Below are positions 35,453 through 44,292 of a stretch of 64,000 nt of DNA, one piece after another (within the stretch, counting starts at the first letter, position 1; the number at the start of each line of letters is the position of its first letter). The stretch is from Acidobacteriaceae bacterium (GTDB lineage: Bacteria > Acidobacteriota > Terriglobia > Terriglobales > Acidobacteriaceae): assembly GCA_003134435.1 (NCBI GenBank), contig PLBE01000053.1, positions 54,967 through 118,966 of the forward strand. The letters run 5' to 3'. The translations under genes were made by a program, and so were the position numbers. The notes beneath the pieces were generated by a model. That model was not told the DNA's origin. It was given only the letters and a program-made list of their open reading frames with translations, and made no database searches.

Positions 35453-36187
35453 ATGGGTATGAGCACGGCCAGCATAAAAACGACTTCGCCGGATCCTTCG
35501 CACTCGATCCTGGTGCAGCGGACGGTAGAGGCATGTGAACTTGCACGCGAGGCGGCGGCCATTGCGGCCGAGGGAATTGCCACGGGATCGATGTCTCGTC
35601 TGAACGCCATACGGCAGTGCGAAAAGGAACTCGACGCCATTGATGTGGAAGTGGACACCGGTGTGACCTCGACCATCACCCGGGTTCCGGAGGCCGAGAC
35701 GCGGCAACTGCTGGCGTGCATGAAGGTAATGATCGGGCTGGAACGGATCGGGGACCTGCTTTTGAGTTTTGCCACGAGCGCGCAAGCTGCGGGAGGGCGG
35801 ATCGATGCGCAGGATGCGCGCGACTTGACCCAGATGGCGACGGTTCTGGAAAAAATGCTGGCCGACGTGGGCCAGTCTTTTTCACAACGCGACGTCAAGA
35901 AGGCGATTGACGTATTGCGGGCCGATGCGGAAATGGACCGGCTGCGCAATATTATCTTCCTGCGCCACATTGAGAATCCGGAGAACGTGGCGCATCACTC
36001 CAGCCTGCAGATCATTTTCATGACGCAATCTCTTGAACGCGCCGGCGATCATGCCAAGAATCTGGCGGAAGAAGTTTGCCACTTTGTCAGTGGGCGCAGC
36101 ATTCGCCATCTGCTCATGGCGTACGACAAACCCAAAGAACAGATGTTCATCGAATGGCTGCGACACAAGGACGAAAAGGCGCAGTAG
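35453..36187 (+). CDS. phoU: PhoU-family phosphate signalling protein
   Basis: 244 residues from ATG 35453 (a second ATG is two codons on). It has the repeated helical PhoU halves: VEACELAREAAAIAAEGIATG with VEVDTGVTSTITRVPEAETRQLL, CMKVMIGLERIGDLLLSFAT, and again IIFMTQSLERAGDHAKNLAEEVCHFVSG. The E-R-x-G/A-D-x metal-binding motifs occur in both halves. PhoU links the Pst transporter to PhoR; no pst gene lies nearby. Confidence 0.9.
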   Translation: MGMSTASIKTTSPDPSHSILVQRTVEACELAREAAAIAAEGIATGSMSRLNAIRQCEKELDAIDVEVDTGVTSTITRVPEAETRQLLACMKVMIGLERIGDLLLSFATSAQAAGGRIDAQDARDLTQMATVLEKMLADVGQSFSQRDVKKAIDVLRADAEMDRLRNIIFLRHIENPENVAHHSSLQIIFMTQSLERAGDHAKNLAEEVCHFVSGRSIRHLLMAYDKPKEQMFIEWLRHKDEKAQ

Positions 36188-36504
36188 GCTTCAACGCACC
36201 CGCGCTTTGCTCGGATCCAAGCCGACCAAGTGATTCCACTTGTCCCACCCTCCGCAGACGCTGACCACGGACGCCGTGGCTGATAATTTGAAGAATTATT
36301 AGCGCCGGCGGGCTTTGATCGAATAGCAAGCGCCACCGAGCTCTCCAGGGTGCGTTCAACAGTCCAACCTCTTGACAGTCGGAGTCTCCGTTGCGAGACT
36401 CGGTCTAGCCTTTCGGTGTAATCTTTGGGTGTCTCCCGGACCATGGCTCGAAGACGATGGCTTGAAGACTGTGGTTTGAAGATTGTGGCTTGAACGACGA
36501 TTGC
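36188..36504. other. Intergenic region ending in a minisatellite
   Basis: No coding frame is convincing. The last 60 bases are the 14-bp repeat array listed separately, directly abutting the GAF-protein start. Confidence 0.5.
36445..36500. repeat. 14-bp x 4 tandem repeat at the GAF-protein start
   Basis: Units ggctcgaagacgat, ggcttgaagactgt, ggtttgaagattgt and ggcttgaacgacga are contiguous. They occupy the ribosome-binding region of the next gene, or its first codons if it starts at TTG 36490. Confidence 0.9.
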
Positions 36505-37542
36505 ATGCAGGGGTCCCCCCATCCCGACGATCGGTTTCCGTCCAGCAACGCCATCGCGGGCGCGCTGGAAGAATCGGAGTTGGAGTCTGCCCTGCAGTTG
36601 CTGGTGGAACGTGCTCAGTACATCACGGGGGCAACCGGCACTGCCCTGGCTCTGCCCCATGGTGACGAAATGGTTTGCCGGGCCAGTGCGGGCTCTTGCG
36701 CGCCGGCGGTCGGAGCGCGCCTGCAGGTTCGTTCCGGACTAACGGGCGAAAGCATTACCCGCCGGCAATTACTGCGCTGCAACAACGCCGAGACCGATCC
36801 GCGCGTGAATCTGGAAACCTGCCGGGCTCTGGGGATTGCCTCGATTGTGGTGTTGCCATTGCTGCGGCAGGACGGTGAGGTGCGGGGATTGTTCGAGTTG
36901 TTTTCCGATCATCCCTACGCTTTTGAAGAACGCGATTTGATTGCGCTGGAGAGGATGGCGGACCTCACCTTGACGGCTCTCGATCTGGCGGAGCGGCGGC
37001 CGCGGTCCGAACCCGCTGCAGAACTCGAACCAGCCCCGGAAATGCTTGCGGAAGCTGCCGTGGCGAGCGGGACGCCAGAGGCTGCGGAGGTTGCGGCGAA
37101 TGAAAGACTGGCCGAGTTCAGCGTTCCTGCCGAGCCTCTCGCTGCTTCGCCGGAGACCACGATCGCTGCCGAATTATCGCCAACGCCGCTCGCAGTTGCT
37201 TCGGTTCCAGAGGCGATGCGCCGCGTGCAGAAGTGTGAAGTCTGCGGTTTTCCTGTTTCAGCAGGAAGAACGCTTTGCCTGGATTGTGAGAAAAGGGACC
37301 GTGAGAAGAAGGACGCCGAGAAGAAGGATTTCGATACGAAGCAGCGCGAGCGGGAACATCGGGAGTTCGCGCCGGGCGAGCCGGGGCAGGGCGCGACCTC
37401 CGGGGGTCCGGCGCCAGAGGAATTTGTCCCGGCCTTTCTGGCCAAGCCCGCAACCGAATCGTGGCTGGCGAGGCACGCCAATCTATTGGCGATCGTTATC
37501 CTGCTGGTGGGTATCGTGGTTGCGGTTGCGGTATTTCGATGA
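36505..37542 (+). CDS. GAF domain protein with zinc-ribbon-like motif and C-terminal membrane anchor
   Basis: 345 residues from ATG 36505; TTG 36490 is the alternative. A GAF-like domain covers about residues 15-165 (QLLVERAQYITGATGTALAL, SGLTGESITRRQLLRCNNAE, GIASIVVLPLLRQDGEVRGLFEL, FEERDLIALERMADLTLTAL). An Ala/Glu/Pro-rich linker follows. Then comes KCEVCGFPVSAGRTLCLDCEK, with two C-x-x-C pairs as in a zinc ribbon, a highly charged segment and a final helix (LLAIVILLVGIVVAVAVF). It looks like a tail-anchored sensor or scaffold with its GAF domain in the cytoplasm. The ligand is unknown. Confidence 0.75.
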   Translation: MQGSPHPDDRFPSSNAIAGALEESELESALQLLVERAQYITGATGTALALPHGDEMVCRASAGSCAPAVGARLQVRSGLTGESITRRQLLRCNNAETDPRVNLETCRALGIASIVVLPLLRQDGEVRGLFELFSDHPYAFEERDLIALERMADLTLTALDLAERRPRSEPAAELEPAPEMLAEAAVASGTPEAAEVAANERLAEFSVPAEPLAASPETTIAAELSPTPLAVASVPEAMRRVQKCEVCGFPVSAGRTLCLDCEKRDREKKDAEKKDFDTKQREREHREFAPGEPGQGATSGGPAPEEFVPAFLAKPATESWLARHANLLAIVILLVGIVVAVAVFR

Positions 37543-37652
37543 GGTCCGATAACTACTCTTGCACCGGTGGATGCCGTTTTCCTTGACAAGTCGGCGAGGG
37601 AAGCCATAGTCTGCGCTTAATCCTTGTGACAACATAAAAAGGTGCCCAGGCA

Positions 37653-37907
37653 ATGAAAAATGTGTACGAAGTTTTGCGGCAAAAAGAACTGGAACTGACG
37701 CGGTTGGAGAAAGAAGTTGAAGCCCTGCGCGTCGCCGCTCCGCTGCTTTCCGAAGAAAAAGAGTCGATGGCGGAAGCGCCCAAGCCGAGTTTAGCGGCTT
37801 CCGCGCCACCGCAGCCGGTTCGGATTCCACCCGTGGTAGCGGCGCAAGCGGCTCCCGCTCCGGCACGCGTTGCGGGCTGGGAAGATGCGGCTAAGCGCTG
37901 GCCCTAA
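37653..37907 (+). CDS. Small coiled-coil protein of unknown function
   Basis: 84 residues from ATG 37653. The first 36 residues form a heptad-like helix (VYEVLRQKELELTRLEKEVEALRV). The rest is a low-complexity Ala/Pro stretch ending in WEDAAKRWP. Small proteins of this design are common in Acidobacteriota, but no function is known to me. Confidence 0.65.
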   Translation: MKNVYEVLRQKELELTRLEKEVEALRVAAPLLSEEKESMAEAPKPSLAASAPPQPVRIPPVVAAQAAPAPARVAGWEDAAKRWP

Positions 37908-37929
37908 ACCAGATGCAAGCCAGGATTTC

Positions 37930-37968
37930 TCGCGGTAGAGACGAGGCACTTGCGCCGTATCTACCGTG
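37930..37968. terminator. Possible bidirectional terminator hairpin
   Basis: cggtaga (37933-37939) pairs with tctaccg (37960-37966), with further interrupted pairing inside (acg/cgt, gc/gc). It lies in the convergent gap before the sucA stop. No clear U-run is present. Confidence 0.35.
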
Positions 37969-38010
37969 TTGTTTCACCCAGCCGCAACGATCCTGAACGC
38001 CACGAACGTT

Positions 38011-40533
38011 TCAGTCCAACGTGGTGAATGCCAGCGCCAATAATGTCTTCTGTTCAACCTCGTGCGCTTTTGCCGAACCGGTAGCCGGGCTTGCACTCGC
38101 CGAGCGTTTCACGGAATGCACGGGCCGATCATTGGCGATATGCTTCAGGCGCGGCAGCATATATGAGAGAGCGCCCATATTGGCCGGCTCCTCCTGCACC
38201 CAGACAATATCCCGGGCTGAACTGTGGCGCTCGATCTCGGCAGTCAGTTCCGCCTCCGGGAACGGGTACATCTGCTCGAGGAAGACGATAGCGGCGCTGA
38301 AGTCCTGCCGCTTCTGGCGCTCGGTACGGAGTTCGTGTCCAATCTTTCCGGTGCAGATCAGAATGCGCTTGGCGTTCTGCGCTTCGGTGTCGGGGATGAC
38401 CGGTAAGAACCGCTGGTGCGTCAGATCTTCGAGGGGAGACAGGGCATCGGGATGGCGCAGCATGCTTTTGGGCGAGAACGCGATCAGCGGCTTCCTCCAC
38501 TGGCGCAGCGCCTGCCGCCGCAACAGATGAAAATACTGGGCAGCATTCGAAGGTTGGCAGATCTGGATGTTGTCGCGCGCCGCCAGTTGCAAAAAGCGCT
38601 CGATGCGCGCGCTGGAATGCTCCGGACCCTGGCCTTCATAGCCGTGTGGCAGCAACAGCACCAGGCCTGACAGCAGGTTCCACTTATCCTCGCCGGCGCA
38701 GACAAACTGATCAATCACGGCCTGCGCCACGTTGGCAAAATCGCCAAACTGGGCTTCCCACAAAACCAGGGCTTCGGGATAATCGCGGCTGTAGCCGTAT
38801 TCGAATCCCATGACGCCGGCTTCGGAAAGCGTGGAGTTGTAGATATCGCACGCCGCCTGGCCTGGGGCGATGTGGCGCAGTGGAACGTATTCCGTTTCGT
38901 CCTCGATATCGAGGAGCACGGAGTGGCGCTGATTGAAGGTGGCGCGGCGCGCGTCTTGACCGCTGAGGCGCACGGGAATTCCCTGCTTGACCAGGCTGGC
39001 GAAGGCCAACGCTTCAGCCATGCCGTAGTCGACAGGCTTCTGCCCGGTGCCCATTTCGTGGCGCTGCTCCAGCAACTTCTTCACTTTAGGGTGGATGTGA
39101 AAACCCTCTGGATACGTGGTCAAACGTTCGGTGAGTTCGAGCAACTCTTCGCGCGCGATGCCCGTGGGCCGCTCGTAATCGGGTTTATAGCGGCCTCCAA
39201 AATAGTTGTCCCAGTAAGACGGCAGATCGCGCATGAGTTGCTTCTTGGTGAACTGGGTCGCGCTCTTCTGGGCGGCCTCATATTCGCTCTTGATGGCCGC
39301 GAATCGCTGGGCGACATTTTCAACTCCGATGAGCTTCGCGTAAATCTGATAGAGCGGCGGATGTTCTTTGATGGCCTTGTACATCAGCGGCTGGGTCACC
39401 GTAGGATCATCGACCTCGCTGTGCCCGTGGCGCCGGTAGCCGATCAGGTCGACGACCACGTCGGTGCCGAACTTGTACCGGTACTCGGTGGCGATGCGCG
39501 CGATTCGCATTACGGCGTCCACATCTTCACCATTGACGTGAAAGATGGGAATCGCCTGCCGCCGCGCCAGTTGCGCGGAGAAGCGGGAGGAGTGCTCTTC
39601 GCGGGCATTGGTCGTGAATCCGATCAGGTTGTTGACGATGATGTGAATGGTGCCGCCGACGGTGAAGCCGCCGAGGTCGGCGTAGTTCAGCGTCTCCGCC
39701 GTAATGCCTTGTCCTGCGAAGGCGGCGTCGCCGTGCACCAGTACGGGAAGGTACTTCGCTTTTCCGCCTTCGCCGGCGCGATCCTGCTTGGCGCGGGTGC
39801 GTCCCACCGTCACCGGATCGACGGCCTCGAGGTGACTGGGATTGGAGGCGAGATGGATATGAATTTTGTTGCCGCTCCGGGTGAGGTACTCGCCGGTGGC
39901 GCCGGTGTGATACTTCACGTCGCCCGAACCCAAAACGCTGCGGGGATCGACATCCTCAAATTCGGCAAACACCTGCTCAGGAGGGCGCTTGGCAAGATGA
40001 ATAATGACGTTCAAGCGGCCACGATGGCTCATACCCATGACCAACTCGATGGCGCCGTGCTCGCCAGCTACATCCAGAACCTCATCCATCGCGGGCAACA
40101 GGGAAGTGTTGCCTTCGAGCGAGAACCGTTTGTTACCCAGGTAGCGCTGTTGCAGCGTCTGTTCAAACAAGTCGGCGCGCATCAGCAAGTCGAGGGCACG
40201 TTCATGGTTTGCAATCACTGCGGACGATTCTGGCTGGATGAGGTCTTCGAGTTGGCGCTGGATCCAGCGGCGTCGTTCCGGGTCGGCGATGTGCATGAAC
40301 TCGGCGCCCACGCTGCCGCAATAGATGCGACGCGCTTCGCGAGCCCATTCGTTGTCGATCTCAAGGTCAGGATGGGGCTGCGGGGGCAGCAAGCCGAGCG
40401 GGTTCAGTTCGGCCTCCAGGTATCCAAACTGTCGAAACAGGCCAAAGACACGTTCCCGCTCGTTGTTTTCGGCGATGGTCTGATTGGTTGCAGGAGCGGC
40501 GCCCCTACGAGGATTTCGAGTTGAAGTAGCCAT
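38011..40533 (-). CDS. sucA: 2-oxoglutarate dehydrogenase E1 component
   Basis: 840 residues from ATG 40533, shorter than the roughly 930 of E. coli SucA. It begins close to VFGLFRQFGYLEAELNPLGLL, so the N-terminal segment that in E. coli holds the E2-binding helix is missing. The ThDP core is complete: VMGMSHRGRLNVIIHLAKRP, VHGDAAFAGQGITAETLNYA, IIVNNLIGFTTNAREEHSSR, YRRHGHSEVDDPT, LSGQDARRATFNQRHSVL, and LLLPHGYEGQGPEHSSARIE. It decarboxylates 2-oxoglutarate and passes the succinyl group to E2. No sucB or lpd gene is adjacent. Confidence 0.95.
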   Translation of the reverse strand: MATSTRNPRRGAAPATNQTIAENNERERVFGLFRQFGYLEAELNPLGLLPPQPHPDLEIDNEWAREARRIYCGSVGAEFMHIADPERRRWIQRQLEDLIQPESSAVIANHERALDLLMRADLFEQTLQQRYLGNKRFSLEGNTSLLPAMDEVLDVAGEHGAIELVMGMSHRGRLNVIIHLAKRPPEQVFAEFEDVDPRSVLGSGDVKYHTGATGEYLTRSGNKIHIHLASNPSHLEAVDPVTVGRTRAKQDRAGEGGKAKYLPVLVHGDAAFAGQGITAETLNYADLGGFTVGGTIHIIVNNLIGFTTNAREEHSSRFSAQLARRQAIPIFHVNGEDVDAVMRIARIATEYRYKFGTDVVVDLIGYRRHGHSEVDDPTVTQPLMYKAIKEHPPLYQIYAKLIGVENVAQRFAAIKSEYEAAQKSATQFTKKQLMRDLPSYWDNYFGGRYKPDYERPTGIAREELLELTERLTTYPEGFHIHPKVKKLLEQRHEMGTGQKPVDYGMAEALAFASLVKQGIPVRLSGQDARRATFNQRHSVLLDIEDETEYVPLRHIAPGQAACDIYNSTLSEAGVMGFEYGYSRDYPEALVLWEAQFGDFANVAQAVIDQFVCAGEDKWNLLSGLVLLLPHGYEGQGPEHSSARIERFLQLAARDNIQICQPSNAAQYFHLLRRQALRQWRKPLIAFSPKSMLRHPDALSPLEDLTHQRFLPVIPDTEAQNAKRILICTGKIGHELRTERQKRQDFSAAIVFLEQMYPFPEAELTAEIERHSSARDIVWVQEEPANMGALSYMLPRLKHIANDRPVHSVKRSASASPATGSAKAHEVEQKTLLALAFTTLD

Positions 40534-40677
40534 AATGAGTTGTATTTAGAATAACTGATGACAGGCTCGGTGGGATCGATTCGCGCGGGAGAAGGAATGC
40601 CAGTAGCAAGAGGCTGTGTCGGCGGTCACAGCGGGACGGGCTGGGAGCGAATAATTTTGCACTAGAGGCATAAAGCC

Positions 40678-41499
40678 ATGACTCTTCGTCCAGAGGCTGC
40701 CAAGCCCGGAACACCGGTAATTCTCGGCGTTCCCTTTGACGCCAATTCTTCGTGGTTGCGCGGGGCGGCGGGAGCGCCGCCGATCATTCGTGTAGCCCTT
40801 CATTCCATTTCGTCAAATTTGTGGACGGAAACTGGTGTCGACCTGGGCGCCGAGGGTGCGTATTGCGATGCCGGCGATCTGAAATTCACGTTTCAGGAGA
40901 CTTTTCCGGCGATTGAGGCCAAGGTTGGCGAATTGCTGGACCATGGCCTGCGCCCGCTCTGCCTTGGCGGGGACCACTCGATTACGCTGCCCATCGTGCG
41001 GGCTTTTGGCAAGCATGTCCGCGGCTTGACGATTATCCACTTTGACGCCCATCCCGATCTTTACGACGAACTGGAAGGCAACCGTTTGTCGCATGCTTGC
41101 CCCTTTGCCCGCATCATGGAAGAAGGCGCGGCCAAGCGACTGATCCAGGTAGGCATTCGAACCATGACGGGACATCAGCGCGAGCAAGCCCAGAAGTTCG
41201 GCGTCGAAGTTATCGAAATGCGCCACTTGCCGGCGCTCGACCGGATGAAGGTCGATGGACCCATCTACATTTCGTTCGACTTGGACGCGCTCGATCCCGC
41301 TCATGCACCCGGCATTTCGCACCGCGAGCCGGGAGGATTGTCGGTGCGGGAAGCGATCGCGCATATTCAGGCCATCACCGGGAAAATCGCTGGGGCTGAT
41401 ATCGTGGAGTACAATCCCGCACAAGACAATACCCAGATGACCGCCGCGGTTGCCGCCAAGCTGCTCAAAGAAATTCTTGGAAAGATGATTTTGAATTAA
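40678..41499 (+). CDS. Agmatinase/arginase-family ureohydrolase
   Basis: 273 residues from ATG 40678. The dinuclear Mn site is complete: CLGGDHSITLP, IIHFDAHPDLYDE and YISFDLDALDPAHAPGISH. The N-terminal ILGVPFDANSSWLRGAAGAPPII is typical of the agmatinase/formiminoglutamase branch. It probably hydrolyses a guanidino substrate such as agmatine; the substrate is uncertain within the family. Confidence 0.88.
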   Translation: MTLRPEAAKPGTPVILGVPFDANSSWLRGAAGAPPIIRVALHSISSNLWTETGVDLGAEGAYCDAGDLKFTFQETFPAIEAKVGELLDHGLRPLCLGGDHSITLPIVRAFGKHVRGLTIIHFDAHPDLYDELEGNRLSHACPFARIMEEGAAKRLIQVGIRTMTGHQREQAQKFGVEVIEMRHLPALDRMKVDGPIYISFDLDALDPAHAPGISHREPGGLSVREAIAHIQAITGKIAGADIVEYNPAQDNTQMTAAVAAKLLKEILGKMILN

Positions 41500-41611
41500 G
41501 TTTCGTGGGAGGGCGCAGCGGCCCACCCGGCAAGAGCGGCACGAATCTTCAGCGGACTTATTCAATAAACATCGACGGAATCGCTGCGCTGGTGGAGAAG
41601 GCTGTGGAATA

Positions 41612-42319
41612 ATGGCGGAACAAATCATGACTCATTCACAGGGAGCTCATTCCCAGGAAAAGGAAGCGGCGGGCCGCGCCGCCGCAAAGCTGGTCAGCGA
41701 TGGCGAGATCGTGGGATTAGGCACGGGATCAACCGCCTATTTCGCGGTGATTGCCCTGGGCGAGCGCGTGCAAGCGGGATTGAAGATTATCGGGATACCG
41801 ACCTCCGTTCAGACGGGCGACTTGGCGCGTACGGTGGGCATTCCGCTAACCACGCTCGACGAAAATCCGGAAATCGACATCACCATCGATGGTGCGGATG
41901 AAGTTGACCCTAACCTGAATCTGATTAAAGGCGGCGGCGGAGCGTTGCTGCGCGAGAAGGTCGTGGCTTCGGCATCGAAAAAGATGGTGGTGGTGGCGGA
42001 CTCGGGCAAGGTGGTTCCCGGGCTGGGAAAATTTCCCCTGCCGGTGGAAGTGATCCCGTTTGCGCGAACCTTGATTGAGAAAAAAATCGTGTCGCTCGGC
42101 GCTTCGCCAAGATTGCGCATGAGGCCCGACGGCAGTCTCTTTATCACCGACAACGGCAATCAGATTCTTGATTGCAGCTTTGGAAGGATCGACAATCCAC
42201 CCGCGCTGGCTGTGCTGTTGAGCAATATTCCCGGCATCGTTGAACATGGCCTCTTTATCGGGCTGGCAAAGCTGGCGATTGTCGGACGCGGGGATGGGGT
42301 GGAAGAATTGCGCCGCTAG
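41612..42319 (+). CDS. rpiA: Ribose-5-phosphate isomerase A
   Basis: 235 residues from ATG 41612 (ATG 41627 possible). RpiA signatures are all present: GEIVGLGTGSTAYFAV (phosphate loop), ITIDGADEVDPNLNLIKGGGGALLREK with catalytic Asp, Lys and Glu, and VVADSGKVVPGLGKFPLPVEV. It interconverts ribose- and ribulose-5-phosphate. It ends 76 bp from the convergent aminotransferase stop. Confidence 0.96.
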   Translation: MAEQIMTHSQGAHSQEKEAAGRAAAKLVSDGEIVGLGTGSTAYFAVIALGERVQAGLKIIGIPTSVQTGDLARTVGIPLTTLDENPEIDITIDGADEVDPNLNLIKGGGGALLREKVVASASKKMVVVADSGKVVPGLGKFPLPVEVIPFARTLIEKKIVSLGASPRLRMRPDGSLFITDNGNQILDCSFGRIDNPPALAVLLSNIPGIVEHGLFIGLAKLAIVGRGDGVEELRR

Positions 42320-42395
42320 CGTTGCCGGGCTGCGCCTGACTGGACCGCCGTGGGCGAGCTGTCCAAGCGTGAAAGGTACGGGCGCCTTCGTGAGG

Positions 42396-43685
42396 TCAAC
42401 TCACAATTTCCCGCAGCGCCTCGAGCAGTCGTTCCACTTCTTTCATCGTGTTGTAATGCACCAGTCCGATGCGCAGGAAGCCTCCCATGCGCTCAACGCC
42501 TAACTGCTCGGTAAGGTTGAGCGCATAGTAGTTGCCGTCCCAGGTGAAAAATCCGCGCTCGCCGAGCTTGGTTGCCAGTTCCAGCGGTGGGTGGCCGGCG
42601 GTGCGGACGGCGAACGTGGCACAGCGATGTTCGAAGCGGCGCGGGTCGCTGATCCCGTAGAGCTTCAATCCCGGAATTGCCAGTAAGCCTGCGATCATCT
42701 TCTCCATCAGGTTGCGCTCGTGCCGGTGAATCGCTTCGTGAGCGGCCAGGATGGTGGCGCGTGGGGTTTTGGCCGCGGGTTGCGCGCGCTGGCCCAACTC
42801 TTGCCAATAGTCGACGCAGGCTTTGATTCCGGCAATGCATTCGTGGTTCAACGTTCCCCACTCCCAGCGGTTCGGAACGCTGTTGCTGCTGGGCCGGACT
42901 TTATAGGGGTGCAACTGCTTCAAGTGCTCACGCTTGCCGTAGAGAACGCCCATGTGGGGACCGAAGAATTTGTAGGTTGAGGAAACCAGAAAATCGCAGT
43001 CGAGGGCGCGCACGTCAATGGGCCCGTGGGGAGCGTAGTGAACGGCATCGATGTAACTGAGCGCTCCGGCTTGCCGCGCCAGGCGCACGACTTCGGCGAC
43101 GTTGTTGATCGTTCCTACAGCGTTCGAGGCATAGCCGACTGCGACCAGTCGCGTGCGAGCGCCAATCTTCCGCGCCAGATCCTGCATGTCGAGCGTGCAA
43201 TCGTTTTCGTTGAGCTTCACGGTGCGGATCGTGACGCCTTTTTCTTCCAGCGCCTTCCACGGGGAGAAGTTCGCGTCGTGATCGAGCAGCGTGAGCACGA
43301 TTTCGTCGCCGGGACCGAATTCGCGTCCAAGGGCGCGGCTCAAGGCGAAAGTCAGCGTGGTCATGTTCGGGCCGAAGACGATCTCGTCGGCATCGCAATT
43401 GAGAAAGTCGGCCATCGCCGACCGCGCTTCCGCGATCATGCCGTCGGTGTTGCGACTGGTGAGGTAGGCGCCGCCCGTGTTGGCGTTGTTGCGCGCCAGA
43501 TAATCCGCGATGGCGTCAATCACGCGCTGCGGCACCTGCGTGCCACCGGGGCCATCCAGAAAGACCGCGGGACGGCCATCGACGGACTGTGCGAGTGCCG
43601 GGAACTGGGCGCGGACCCAATCCAGGTCGAGCGCGGTGGAGGGCGTTGGCGCAGCGGTTCGTTCCGCGATGGGCATAGCGAACAT
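42396..43685 (-). CDS. Class V aminotransferase, cysteine desulfurase-like (VC1184-type)
   Basis: 429 residues from ATG 43685 (MFAMPIAERT; ATG 43676 is equally possible). PLP features: FLDGPGGTQVPQRVIDAIADYL, DHDANFSPWKALEEKGVTIR, YIDAVHYAPHGPIDVRALDCD, and SSTYKFFGPHMGVLYG with the Schiff-base Lys. The PGGTQVP and HYAPHGPIDV wording is that of the VC1184-type subfamily of SufS/CsdA-like proteins. These lack an assigned substrate. No R-x-G-x-x-C catalytic-Cys loop of true desulfurases is visible. Confidence 0.85.
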   Translation of the reverse strand: MFAMPIAERTAAPTPSTALDLDWVRAQFPALAQSVDGRPAVFLDGPGGTQVPQRVIDAIADYLARNNANTGGAYLTSRNTDGMIAEARSAMADFLNCDADEIVFGPNMTTLTFALSRALGREFGPGDEIVLTLLDHDANFSPWKALEEKGVTIRTVKLNENDCTLDMQDLARKIGARTRLVAVGYASNAVGTINNVAEVVRLARQAGALSYIDAVHYAPHGPIDVRALDCDFLVSSTYKFFGPHMGVLYGKREHLKQLHPYKVRPSSNSVPNRWEWGTLNHECIAGIKACVDYWQELGQRAQPAAKTPRATILAAHEAIHRHERNLMEKMIAGLLAIPGLKLYGISDPRRFEHRCATFAVRTAGHPPLELATKLGERGFFTWDGNYYALNLTEQLGVERMGGFLRIGLVHYNTMKEVERLLEALREIVS

Positions 43686-43891
43686 TCTAATCCGGATTGC
43701 AAGAATCTTTACCGGGGAGGGCAGAGACGACCACAGGGGAAGGCCCCTGCTCGATGGATGCCTAGGCAAGCCTTTGCAACACGGGCAGGTCCTGTTCTAC
43801 CGGGCTGCGGAGGGAAGATCTTTTTTACGCCGCGTTTCCTTAAATCACCATCTAACGGTAAAATGGGGCTAAGCAGCGACTTGGGGATTTC

Positions 43892-44197
43892 ATGTTGAGG
43901 GTCTTGGGAAATCGGGGCGGATTTGTCAGAGCTGTGTGCCTGCTCTCGATCGCCCTGGTGTGCGTCATGGGGACGTTGCAGGCGACGCACTCCCATCCTG
44001 AGAACTCGACCACATCCCATCACACGTGCACGATTTGCGCGACCGCCCATGCGGGAGTCAAAACGCAAACGGTCGTATCCGCGCCAGTATTGGCTACGGC
44101 CGCGCTGGCGATTCCGGTTGCAGAAATTACTCTGATTTTCCGTCCCGCCGCTACCCAGTTTATCCGTCCTCCACCACAGACTTCTCCGTCGTTCTGA
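43892..44197 (+). CDS. Small secreted His/Cys-rich protein (possible metal binder)
   Basis: 101 residues from ATG 43892. After a signal-peptide-like helix (AVCLLSIALVCVMGTLQA) comes THSHPENSTTSHHTCTICAT and then AHAG, holding four His and a C-x-x-C within about 20 residues, followed by another His. This resembles DUF2946-type proteins found near copper or other metal genes. It ends 95 bp before the TonB receptor on the same strand, so the two may be one metal-uptake or metal-sensing unit. The metal is not deducible. Confidence 0.6.
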   Translation: MLRVLGNRGGFVRAVCLLSIALVCVMGTLQATHSHPENSTTSHHTCTICATAHAGVKTQTVVSAPVLATAALAIPVAEITLIFRPAATQFIRPPPQTSPSF

Positions 44198-44292
44198 TCT
44201 CAAGCCAATTCAGCAGGCATCTCACGAGACCGCGATACTCGATCGGGTTTTTGCGATCGAATTCGCTCTAGAACTTTTCATTTGGAGGAGTC

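Noticed and set aside
35165..35785. Upstream extension of the prolyl oligopeptidase frame
   Set aside because: Overlaps phoU on the other strand and lacks the signal peptide position; the ATG at 35164 starts a clean signal peptide.
44198..44292. Cobalamin riboswitch before the TonB receptor
   Set aside because: Only 95 bp are available and no B12-box-like sequence was seen.
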